Of a stretch of 64,000 nucleotides of DNA, positions 1 to 6,595 are shown piece after piece. This DNA is from an uncultured Shinella sp. (GTDB lineage: Bacteria; Pseudomonadota; Alphaproteobacteria; Rhizobiales; Rhizobiaceae). The notes beneath the pieces were generated by a model. That model was not told the origin of the DNA. It saw nothing but the letters and a program-made list of their open reading frames with translations, and made no database searches. Location of the stretch: NCBI RefSeq assembly GCF_946479415.1, contig NZ_CAMLFY010000005.1, positions 33,423-97,422 on the forward strand. The letters run 5' to 3'. How positions within the stretch are numbered: position 1 is the first letter of the stretch; each line of letters opens with the position of its first letter. A program made the translations under genes and the position numbers.

Positions 1-63
1 GCCCGACATGGCGACGACGACACGGGTATCTTCCGGCTTGCGATCGAAATCGAGACTGTTCAC
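1..63 (-). CDS. mnmA: MnmA, tRNA 2-thiouridylase (5' end only)
   Basis: Only the first 21 codons lie in the window; the gene runs off the left edge. From a GTG at 63 the peptide reads NSLDFDRKPEDTRVVVAMSG, ending in the start of the SGGVDS PP-loop typical of MnmA, which uses ATP and a sulfur relay to thiolate U34 of Lys, Glu and Gln tRNAs. The family call rests on this short N-terminus and its resemblance to rhizobial MnmA starts. A good promoter lies about 105 nt upstream. Confidence 0.7.
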   Translation of the reverse strand, partial: MNSLDFDRKPEDTRVVVAMSG

Positions 64-167
64 GCGAGGTCCGTTCCGGTGGTGCGGCCTTTGCCGCTGC
101 GCACCTTGACTTGAGGCCGAAACCGGCCGTTACGGCGCTCCACACTGTCGAGCGTCCTTCGGGCGAC

Positions 168-196
168 ATATAGAAACTTGCCGCACCGAGAGCAAG
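168..196 (-). promoter_or_regulatory. sigma70-type promoter for mnmA
   Basis: On the minus strand CTTGCT (-35) and CTATAT (-10) are separated by exactly 17 nt. This fits the rhizobial housekeeping consensus CTTGAC-N17-CTATAT closely. It implies a leader of roughly 100 nt before the mnmA GTG. Confidence 0.6.
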
Positions 197-282
197 AGAA
201 GGCAGGAAACCTCGTCTTTCCGGCCACGCAGGCGATTGCCCTTCCGGTCCGCAGGAAGGACAGATCTCAGCGTAAAGGAAAA

Positions 283-1032
283 TCAGATGAGACGCAGGCG
301 CAGCGCGATCGCAATCGCCTGCATGCGGTTGACCGCCTGCAGCTTGCGGGTCGCGCTCTTGAAATAGCTGCTCACCGTATAGACCGAGATGCCGAGGATG
401 ATGGCGATCTCGTCGCTGCTTTTGCCGGCCGCCGCCCAGCGCAGGCACTCAACCTCGCGGCTGGAGAGCTTTTCCCGGCCGGCGGTGGCTGCGACGAAGG
501 TCTTTTCGAGGCACTCGAACAATTGCAGGGCGGAGAAATGCAACTCCGTCAGCTCGGCGCGGGCAAGCGGGGCACGTGTGCCGGAAAACACCATGAGATA
601 GGGATCGCCGGTGGTGGAATGCAGCAGAAACGCTGTGGAGGTGGTAAGCTCGTGGCTTTCGGCAAGCGAAATCGCGCTGCCGGCCTGCGTGTTTTCCCAG
701 TCGGAGGGAGCAAGAAGCGAACTGTCGCCCTGAACAGGCAGCTTGGTCATGCCGGTCTCGACGGCAAGACGGCTGATATGGAACAGCCCCATCGCATCAT
801 ATTTGCGCACGAGATCGGCCGGCCAGTTGCTGACGAGCAGGCGTTCGGCAAAACGCTGCTGCTCGTTGGCCGGAAAGCGCGAGACCAGGAAATGGCTGAA
901 CCGGAAGTGGCTTGCGCATTGGCGCATCAGGTGCAGCACTTCATATTCGGTCTGCACGGTCTCCAAATTCGCCGTGGACAAGAATTCGGGCGACCAGCCC
1001 TGCTGCAGGAGCATGTTGTCTGGATCTCTCAT
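283..1032 (-). CDS. Orphan LuxR-family transcriptional regulator
   Basis: 249 aa from the ATG at 1032, the usual LuxR length; the frame stays open upstream to 1359 but that extension is low-quality sequence. An N-terminal autoinducer-binding-like domain (about residues 15-175) is followed by a GerE/LuxR helix-turn-helix (about 188-245, LSSREVECLRWAAAGKSSDE). W70 and Y78 match conserved pocket residues. The Asp-Pro pair that binds the acyl-homoserine-lactone amide appears as HISRL (85-89), so binding of a canonical AHL is doubtful. No luxI-type synthase is nearby. It is divergent from sciP. Target genes cannot be inferred. Confidence 0.85.
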   Translation of the reverse strand: MRDPDNMLLQQGWSPEFLSTANLETVQTEYEVLHLMRQCASHFRFSHFLVSRFPANEQQRFAERLLVSNWPADLVRKYDAMGLFHISRLAVETGMTKLPVQGDSSLLAPSDWENTQAGSAISLAESHELTTSTAFLLHSTTGDPYLMVFSGTRAPLARAELTELHFSALQLFECLEKTFVAATAGREKLSSREVECLRWAAAGKSSDEIAIILGISVYTVSSYFKSATRKLQAVNRMQAIAIALRLRLI

Positions 1033-1390
1033 TTTCCGTTTCCAACCGCCGGCGCGCTGCGCCGGGCTCGTGTGCATTCTCGGTCCGGAAAAGTCTTGGA
1101 GCATCCCTGGGCAGGCGGCGTCAAAAAACGCCACAGACGCCGTATTCCCAAAGGAAACAGCGCGCGGAAGGAATTCATGTGGATGCTTCCAGGGAGCTCC
1201 GGTGGCATCGACCCGATGCCGGCCCCTTAAATTTGAGGGCGTATTAGCAGTATTTGAATCAAATGGAAATGAAATATCTGCATGGCTCCCATGCGGAGGC
1301 TGTAAGCGGGTGCGTTGCCCAACGTAACGGAAACCAATGCTTTGCGAGGCGAACGGCAATAGCGAAGCCGCTCAAAAGATTAGAAAATTG

Positions 1391-1416
1391 TTAGTGTCCG
1401 CTTAGGCAAATCTTAA
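1391..1416 (+). promoter_or_regulatory. Tandem CtrA-box-like sites before sciP
   Basis: Three TTAR tetramers repeat with exact 11-bp phasing: TTAG at 1391, TTAG at 1402 and TTAA at 1413, each pair separated by 7 nt. The CtrA consensus is TTAA-N7-TTAA, so these are two overlapping boxes with G substitutions. They lie 54 bp before the sciP ATG. A GANTC site (1463-1467) sits just before the start codon. CtrA control of sciP is known in Caulobacter; binding here is inferred. Confidence 0.55.
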
Positions 1417-1469
1417 ATGTGGCGGGCTAGAGTTCCGGCATATGGTCTTGAGTTTATGTAGAGAGTCCA

Positions 1470-1745
1470 ATGACCGAACTGATACGACCCCGCGTTAAAT
1501 ACGTCATCGGCCCCGATGGCAGCCCCCTGACGATCGCCGATTTGCCGCCAGCCAATACGCGGCGCTGGGTGATTCGCCGGAAGGCAGAAGTCGTCGCCGC
1601 CGTGCGTGGCGGGCTTTTGAGCCTCGAAGAAGCCTGTGAACGGTATACGCTGACGGTCGAAGAATTCCTGTCCTGGCAGTCCTCCATCAACGATCACGGC
1701 CTTGCCGGCCTGCGCACCACGCGCATCCAGCAGTATCGCCACTAG
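1470..1745 (+). CDS. sciP: SciP, CtrA-inhibitory protein (DUF1153)
   Basis: 91 aa, the standard size of the DUF1153/SciP family. The sequence starts MTELIRPRVKYVIGPDGSPL and contains a helix-turn-helix around residues 49-73 (LLSLEEACERYTLTVEEF). In Caulobacter SciP binds DNA-bound CtrA and blocks activation of CtrA promoters in G1 and early S phase. It lies about 1.9 kb from ctrA, with CtrA-like boxes in its own upstream region, so a feedback loop is likely. Divergent from the LuxR gene. Confidence 0.92.
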   Translation: MTELIRPRVKYVIGPDGSPLTIADLPPANTRRWVIRRKAEVVAAVRGGLLSLEEACERYTLTVEEFLSWQSSINDHGLAGLRTTRIQQYRH

Positions 1746-1771
1746 ACCGTTCCATTCCGGATCAAGACCCA

Positions 1772-1803
1772 GCGGCCGCGTTTACGCGGCCGCATTCTTG
1801 TTC
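1772..1803 (+). terminator. Hairpin after sciP
   Basis: A perfect 9-bp stem (GCGGCCGCG/CGCGGCCGC) with a TTTA loop follows sciP by about 27 nt. The T tract is weak (ATTCTTGTTC). It lies between convergent genes and could end transcription from either side. Confidence 0.5.
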
Positions 1804-1817
1804 AGTGCTGCTCCGGC

Positions 1818-2270
1818 TCATCGCGGCCTGAGCTTCATCTGCAGAAGGCCCGTCATGATCGCGGAAGCGGCATAGAACCAGAGGCCCGGCTGCGTGAAGG
1901 CAGACGCCATGCCGCTCGTCTTGGCCGCGACGATGACCAGCGCCACCAGCATCACATCCATCATCGACCATTTCCCGAGCACCGGCAGAAGTCGGGCAAG
2001 CCAGCTCGACTGGCCGTCGCCTGCCTGTGCCGGTGCCGTCGCCTCCAGCGCGATGCCGAAAAGTTTGACGATCGGAAAAACGATGGAAAACAGCGCGACG
2101 AGCACCGCCAGCCCGCCGCTCCCCTGCGCCCAGAGTGAGACGACGATGTCGATCAGCGATGGCGTCTCATCGAAAAAATAGAGTTTTTCGAACCGCACGA
2201 GCGGCAGGATGAGGCCGAAAGCGAGGCAAAGGCTGGAAAGAACCAGAAGGGCTGGAACGACGAGGATCAT
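1818..2270 (-). CDS. PqiA-like integral membrane protein
   Basis: 150 aa from the ATG at 2270. The open frame reaches 2387, but the upstream part does not look like protein. About four hydrophobic segments are visible, beginning MILVVPALLVLSSLCLAFGL and ending in an amphipathic C-terminus (MTGLLQMKLRPR). Overall it resembles one PqiA domain (paraquat-inducible protein A family). Full-length PqiA has two such domains; rhizobia carry single-domain versions. Function is unknown. Convergent with sciP. Confidence 0.65.
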   Translation of the reverse strand: MILVVPALLVLSSLCLAFGLILPLVRFEKLYFFDETPSLIDIVVSLWAQGSGGLAVLVALFSIVFPIVKLFGIALEATAPAQAGDGQSSWLARLLPVLGKWSMMDVMLVALVIVAAKTSGMASAFTQPGLWFYAASAIMTGLLQMKLRPR

Positions 2271-2410
2271 GAGGGGATTCGCGTTTGAGATCGCTCTGCA
2301 TAGCACCCGTTTCGTTCCGATGCAGCACGGACTGTTCACACCCCGGCGGCTTGCCCGATCAGGTGAAACGCGAAAGGATGGCGCCACGCAACATCGCGAG
2401 GAGCAAACGC

Positions 2411-2692
2411 ATGGACATCCAGCATGAAGACAACGGCTCGAAGGGCCGCTATTCCGTCACCGTCGAGGGTCACGAGGCGGAAGTGACCTATTCGCGCGCG
2501 TCGCCCAAACTGATCATCGTCGACCATACCGGCGTGCCGGATGCGTTGCGCGGCAAGGGCGTCGGCCAGGCGCTGGCAGCCCATGCGGTGGAAGAGGCCC
2601 GCAAGGGTGGCTGGAAGATCATGCCGCTCTGCCCGTTCTTCAAGGCTCAGGCCCTGCGTCACAAGGACTGGACCGACGTCGTCAACCTTTGA
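2411..2692 (+). CDS. Small GNAT-family N-acetyltransferase (YjdJ type)
   Basis: 93 aa from the ATG at 2411. That start is preceded by GAGGAG (2398-2403) at 7-nt spacing, which decides it over upstream ATGs. This is the minimal one-domain acetyltransferase related to YjdJ: the acetyl-CoA loop reads RGKGVG (47-52), followed by an amphipathic helix and the MPLCPF motif (71-76) with a conserved Cys. The substrate is unknown. A strong hairpin at 2713 ends the gene. Confidence 0.82.
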   Translation: MDIQHEDNGSKGRYSVTVEGHEAEVTYSRASPKLIIVDHTGVPDALRGKGVGQALAAHAVEEARKGGWKIMPLCPFFKAQALRHKDWTDVVNL

Positions 2693-2712
2693 AATTTTGC
2701 GCAAAAACGCGA

Positions 2713-2757
2713 AGAGCCCTCGTGAGCGGTCTTGCGGCCGCTCGCGAGGGTTCTTCA
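2713..2757. terminator. Bidirectional terminator between GNAT and fliJ-like genes
   Basis: Long stem CCCTCGTGAGCGG/CCGCTCGCGAGGG with one wobble pair, flanked by A-rich sequence on the left and TTCTTC on the right. It lies between the convergent acetyltransferase and fliJ-like genes and can serve both. Confidence 0.65.
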
Positions 2758-2771
2758 GAACTGAAACGAGA

Positions 2772-3122
2772 TCAGGCGCGAAGCCGGACCGCGTTGTCGC
2801 GCTCTTCCAGCGCCGAAGCCTTGGCGAACTCCGCCTCCGCCTCTTCCAGCGCAAGCTCCGCGGCATCCTGCTGTACCTTCAGTTCCCGGATCGAGACCTG
2901 CAGGTTGTCGGAGCGCTGCCGCGCCGCCTTGGCGAAGGTGGGATAAGCGAAGTGGTTGGGATCGGTAATCCCGGATTTCTTCTCTTCGATGGCGATCTGG
3001 CTCTCCAGCTCCTTCGACATCCGTTCGAATTCGGACATCATGAGCTGCAACTGAGACAGCTGCCGTCTTTTGTCTTTCACCTGAAATTCCTTCAGGCGAA
3101 CTAGGCTCTCACGCGACTTCAT
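2772..3122 (-). CDS. fliJ: FliJ-like coiled-coil protein
   Basis: 116 aa from the ATG at 3122 (MKSRESLVRLKEFQ). The whole protein is predicted coiled coil, rich in Arg, Lys, Glu and Leu. Size and pattern fit FliJ, the export-apparatus chaperone-escort, and rhizobial homologues next to ctrA are commonly given that name. The window has no flagellar cluster, and FliJ is defined loosely by coiled-coil character, so the flagellar role is an inference. Divergent from ctrA across a 530-bp regulatory region. Confidence 0.65.
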   Translation of the reverse strand: MKSRESLVRLKEFQVKDKRRQLSQLQLMMSEFERMSKELESQIAIEEKKSGITDPNHFAYPTFAKAARQRSDNLQVSIRELKVQQDAAELALEEAEAEFAKASALEERDNAVRLRA

Positions 3123-3651
3123 ACGCAATACTCCCGTGGATAGCGAGACCCCGGCATAAAGGCTGGCGGTCGCCGAACACATTGGCGAACGCTCAACCCG
3201 GCATTCCAAATCAGTTCCAAAACGCGGCGTTTACCGCCTGCTGGAACCGGCATTTCCACCCGAGACCCGACAAAACACGTCGAGCGTTAAAAAAAACCTA
3301 GCGAGAATTAATGAATCCCTACCGCTGGTAACCTTTCGTTTACGGGCATCGTTAATCATAGGTCCGATGATTTAAGGCTCAGTAAATGCGGTTCGCAAAA
3401 AACAAGGTGGTTCGCATTGATGAGTCTAAAGAGTCGGTTAGCTTTGTTTCTTAATGAGAAAAATTAAGAGACACATTTCTGATTCACATTTGAAATCAGG
3501 AGTCTGCCTAAAATAATTAACAGATCGATACACCTTGCCAAAGTGAATCAGGATTTGTTAACCATTTCGTGGCAGCCTCCAAATCAGGCAACGACTGGAT
3601 CCGTATCGCGTAGGGGGCCAGGTACCTTGAGCGGCGGAAAAGGGGACAGAT
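3123..3651 (+). promoter_or_regulatory. ctrA upstream control region with GANTC cluster
   Basis: A 529-bp gene-free, AT-rich stretch. Six GANTC sites, the CcrM methylation target, fall in 237 bp: 3313, 3422, 3431, 3481, 3510 and 3545. About one is expected by chance. TTAR tetramers at 3438, 3451 and 3464 repeat every 13 bp. TTAACCAT, described as a CtrA half-site in Caulobacter, lies at 3558-3565. This is consistent with a methylation-sensitive, autoregulated ctrA promoter as known in Caulobacter. Transcription starts cannot be placed by eye. Confidence 0.6.
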
Positions 3652-4350
3652 ATGCGGGTTCTACTCATTGAGGACGACAGCGCGACAGCGCAGAGCATCG
3701 AACTGATGCTGAAGTCCGAAAGCTTTAATGTGTATACCACCGACCTCGGCGAGGAAGGTGTCGATCTGGGCAAGTTGTATGATTATGACATCATCCTGCT
3801 CGATCTCAATCTGCCCGACATGTCGGGTTATGAAGTTCTGCGCACGCTGCGCCTGTCCAAGGTCAAGACGCCGATCCTGATTCTGTCGGGCATGGCCGGT
3901 ATCGAAGACAAGGTGCGCGGCCTCGGCTTTGGTGCCGACGACTATATGACGAAGCCGTTCCACAAGGACGAACTCGTCGCCCGCATCCACGCCATCGTGC
4001 GCCGCTCCAAGGGCCATGCCCAGTCGGTCATCGCCACGGGCGAGCTTATCGTCAACCTCGACGCCAAGACGGTCGAAGTCGGCGGTCAGCGCGTGCATCT
4101 GACGGGCAAGGAATACCAGATGCTCGAGCTGCTCTCGCTGCGCAAGGGCACGACGCTCACCAAGGAAATGTTCCTCAACCACCTCTATGGCGGCATGGAC
4201 GAGCCGGAACTGAAGATCATCGACGTCTTCATCTGCAAGCTGCGCAAGAAGCTCGCAAATGCCGCCGGCGGCGCCAACTACATCGAGACGGTCTGGGGCC
4301 GCGGCTACGTGCTGCGCGAGCCCGATGGCGACTACGCCGAAAGCGCGTAA
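3652..4350 (+). CDS. ctrA: CtrA, cell-cycle master response regulator
   Basis: 232 aa OmpR-type regulator. The receiver domain (1-115) has the acidic pocket E7-D8-D9, phospho-acceptor D51 ([12 protein letters not shown]) and the KPF switch lysine. The winged-helix domain (about 130-225) includes [21 protein letters not shown], and the sequence is nearly that of other rhizobial CtrA proteins. Phosphorylated CtrA activates G1 and division genes and restrains replication initiation. It is fed by the CckA-ChpT relay, blocked by SciP and degraded by ClpXP with CpdR/RcdA adaptors; sciP, chpT and rcdA are all in this window. The C-terminus ends ESA, not the Ala-Ala of the Caulobacter degron. Confidence 0.97.
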   Translation: MRVLLIEDDSATAQSIELMLKSESFNVYTTDLGEEGVDLGKLYDYDIILLDLNLPDMSGYEVLRTLRLSKVKTPILILSGMAGIEDKVRGLGFGADDYMTKPFHKDELVARIHAIVRRSKGHAQSVIATGELIVNLDAKTVEVGGQRVHLTGKEYQMLELLSLRKGTTLTKEMFLNHLYGGMDEPELKIIDVFICKLRKKLANAAGGANYIETVWGRGYVLREPDGDYAESA

Positions 4351-4377
4351 CCCCGCCCTCCTCCGCTCACGATTTCG

Positions 4378-4405
4378 ACCCGCCGGCTTTTCCGGCGGGT
4401 TTTTC
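4378..4405 (+). terminator. Rho-independent terminator of ctrA
   Basis: A 9-bp stem (ACCCGCCGG/CCGGCGGGT) with a CTTTT loop is followed by TTTTC, 28 nt after the ctrA stop codon. Confidence 0.85.
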
Positions 4406-4435
4406 TTTGTCCCGATGAAAGACACACGCGCAACG

Positions 4436-4467
4436 AAAAACGCGGCCGGCTCCTTCGAGCGGCCGCG
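4436..4467 (-). terminator. Terminator of the receiver-protein gene
   Basis: Inverted repeat CGCGGCCG/CGGCCGCG (4441-4448 and 4460-4467). Read on the minus strand it is followed by TTTTTCG, giving a classic intrinsic terminator about 30 nt past the stop at 4496. Confidence 0.75.
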
Positions 4468-4495
4468 TTCGAAAACGGGATCGATTGCGCGCCGC

Positions 4496-4858
4496 TTAGG
4501 CGGCGATCGAGAGATTGCTGAAGACCTGGGTCAGGATCTTGCGGTCGAACGGCTTCAGGAGGAAATCGTCAGCGCCCGCGCGCTTGCCCATCATCATCTT
4601 CTTCAGGTCCGCCTCGACGACGCAATAGTAAATGCGCACCGACTTGCCCTGCGGCAGGTTGCGGATATTGCCGATCAGCTCGAGCGCACCGTCCATGGTG
4701 GCATCGACGATCAGGATGTTGGGAAGCTCCGCCTCGCAGCGCACCAGTGCCTCGAGCGAACTCGAGGCTTCCAGCACGAGAAAATTGAAACCGGAAAGAA
4801 TACGTTTGCCGACCTTCCGGACGACATCGGAACCGTCGGCGATCATCAACCGCTGCAT
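4496..4858 (-). CDS. Single-domain receiver protein next to chpT
   Basis: 120 aa, one CheY-like receiver with no output domain. D52 aligns with the phospho-acceptor (NILIVDATMDG) and K102 with the conserved lysine (LLKPFD). The acidic pocket is reduced to D8 alone, and the switch Thr/Ser position reads Val (YYCVVEAD), so phospho-signalling may be altered. It is not CpdR, whose N-terminus is quite different. It sits between chpT (upstream, same strand, 114-bp gap) and ctrA, which suggests a role in the CtrA pathway, but no function can be assigned. TTAACCAT lies upstream on its strand (4947-4954). Confidence 0.8.
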   Translation of the reverse strand: MQRLMIADGSDVVRKVGKRILSGFNFLVLEASSSLEALVRCEAELPNILIVDATMDGALELIGNIRNLPQGKSVRIYYCVVEADLKKMMMGKRAGADDFLLKPFDRKILTQVFSNLSIAA

Positions 4859-4972
4859 TAGCTGCTCCTAAGATCTCCCGCTCGTCAAGCGGGAACAGTA
4901 CAGGAGGCAACTCTACCGGCCACTGGCAAACAAAGCGTTAGCAGCCATGGTTAACGCCAGGCTGCTCTCGCA

Positions 4973-5626
4973 TCATTCGGAAGCGGCCGCCATGCGTGCG
5001 CTGAAGACGATTTCTTCCGGGTTCACCGCGACATCGAGCTCCATACCCGCCTCCTCGGCAAGCAGCACCGTGTAATACGGCTGGATCGAATGGGCATCGA
5101 CGGCCTCCTCCGGCGAGCCGGTGAGGATTTCCGTGAATTTCGGCGGCACACGCAGCATGCGACCCTTCACGGCCAGCTTGAAGACCGCGTCGAATTCCGG
5201 GTTTTCCAGCGTCACATCGACCGAACCGCCGCGTGGAATGGCGCCATAGGCGACGAGAAAGAGGTTGAGCAGCAGCTTCACCCGGTTTTTCGGGATGATG
5301 GCGCGCGGGCCGTTCCAGGTGATCTCGGTCTTCTTTTCGGCGGCGGCGAAATCACGCGCAGCCTTTTCGGCCTCGCCCGTATCGATCGACGCGCCGACCG
5401 AGCCGGAGGCACCGAAGGCAAGGCGTGCGAATTTGAGACGGACGGAGGCATTCAGCGCGCTGGTGCGGATGAGGTCCATCGCCTCGGCATCGGCACCGCC
5501 CTCGTCGAGCAGTTCGAGGCCGTTGTTGATCGCCCCGACCGGCGAGATGACGTCATGGCAGACGCGGCTGCACAAAAGGGCTGCCAGATCGGGACCCGTC
5601 AGCGTGAGATTCGGATTTTTCGGCAT
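4973..5626 (-). CDS. chpT: ChpT histidine phosphotransferase
   Basis: 217 aa. The conserved phospho-histidine is H24 in CSRVCHDVISPVGAINNG, followed by a two-helix dimerisation region and a degenerate Bergerat-like ATPase fold, as in Caulobacter and Brucella ChpT. ChpT passes phosphate from the hybrid kinase CckA to CtrA and CpdR. It is one gene away from ctrA. It is divergent from eipA, sharing a 220-bp region that holds a CtrA-like box at 5771. Confidence 0.92.
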   Translation of the reverse strand: MPKNPNLTLTGPDLAALLCSRVCHDVISPVGAINNGLELLDEGGADAEAMDLIRTSALNASVRLKFARLAFGASGSVGASIDTGEAEKAARDFAAAEKKTEITWNGPRAIIPKNRVKLLLNLFLVAYGAIPRGGSVDVTLENPEFDAVFKLAVKGRMLRVPPKFTEILTGSPEEAVDAHSIQPYYTVLLAEEAGMELDVAVNPEEIVFSARMAAASE

Positions 5627-5770
5627 AAATTTCTCCTGGGTCCACGCATTCTTTCATCGCGGGACGCCTTGCGAAAGGCTGACGCGGGAACATTCCGCGC
5701 GACGCATAGCACGCCATGATTGCGCGAGGCGTGCTGGATTTCAAGACAGCCATAATGACACCACATTTGG

Positions 5771-5785
5771 TAAACCGATTGTTAA
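5771..5785 (+). promoter_or_regulatory. CtrA-box-like site between chpT and eipA
   Basis: TAAA-N7-TTAA, one mismatch from the CtrA consensus, lies 62 bp before the eipA ATG in the divergent chpT-eipA region. CtrA activation of eipA is reported in Brucella; the site here fits that but binding is inferred. Confidence 0.5.
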
Positions 5786-5846
5786 GACGATCGGATCAAA
5801 TTGCAGCATGGAACGGGGCCGAGACATCAAGAAAGGCAAACGGGAC

Positions 5847-6425
5847 ATGGCTGTTACAAATCTGGTCACGACGGCATTCAGGCTCGCATTTGCGGCCTTT
5901 GTGACGCTGCTCCTTGCTTTGCCTGCCCAGGCGCAGCAGGCCAGCCAATATTCGATGCAGGAAATCGTCGATGCCGGCCATGGCTTCTTCGGCGAGACCT
6001 CGGGCGGGCTGGCCAAGCTCGTCGAGCGCGCGTTCGAATCCTACGGTCTGCCGAACGGCTATATTCTCGGTCAGGAAGGCTCCGGCGCCTTCGTCGCAGG
6101 CCTCACCTATGGCGAAGGCACGCTCAACACGAAGAATGCCGGCCAGCACTCCGTGTTCTGGCAGGGTCCGTCGCTCGGCCTCGACTGGGGCGGCCAGGGC
6201 AGCCGCACGATGATGCTCGTCTACAATCTGCCCGACGTGAATGCGCTCTTTGACCGTTTCGGCGGCGTCTCGGGTTCGGCCTATGTCATTGCCGGCCTCG
6301 GCATGCAGGTAAATGTCAACCGCGACATCGTTCTCGTACCGATCCGCACCGGCGTCGGCGCCCGTCTCGGCATCAATGCGGGCTATCTCAAGCTCACCCG
6401 CCAGCCGACCTGGAACCCCTTCTGA
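5847..6425 (+). CDS. eipA: EipA-like periplasmic envelope protein (DUF1134)
   Basis: 192 aa from the ATG at 5847; an in-frame ATG at 5809 would add 13 residues. A Sec signal peptide ends at about LALPAQAQQ. The mature part is the DUF1134 domain (GHGFFGETSGGLAKLVE, then GLDWGGQGSRTMMLVYNL), a small barrel fold in Brucella EipA. There it is periplasmic, supports envelope-stress resistance and virulence, and is encoded near ctrA as here. The match in family and location makes the name likely. It stands alone after chpT in divergent orientation. Confidence 0.85.
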   Translation: MAVTNLVTTAFRLAFAAFVTLLLALPAQAQQASQYSMQEIVDAGHGFFGETSGGLAKLVERAFESYGLPNGYILGQEGSGAFVAGLTYGEGTLNTKNAGQHSVFWQGPSLGLDWGGQGSRTMMLVYNLPDVNALFDRFGGVSGSAYVIAGLGMQVNVNRDIVLVPIRTGVGARLGINAGYLKLTRQPTWNPF

Positions 6426-6595
6426 GGCGTCTCTTCCGAATGAACCGGGCCGCTCGGCCGTCTGGTTAACCGAGAGTTGATTTCGCGGGAGCGACCCCTC
6501 CCGCAAATCCGGGCAAGCCGCTATAGTGCCCTTGCCCGACATCCCGTTTGGACCCGCCGCGTTGGATCGGGACCCGTTTTGAAGCGAGTTGATCC

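Noticed and set aside
178..1230. Long plus-strand ORF over the LuxR gene
   Set aside because: It is the mirror frame of the minus-strand LuxR gene; composition is Arg/Gly/Ala-rich with no domain. The same applies to the other long antisense frames over purA, tkt, pgk, serA, ftsH and the ABC exporter.
6480..6505. Hairpin GCGGGAG/CTCCCGC after eipA as a terminator
   Set aside because: It has no T tract on either strand and lies about 60 nt past the stop; support is too weak to list.
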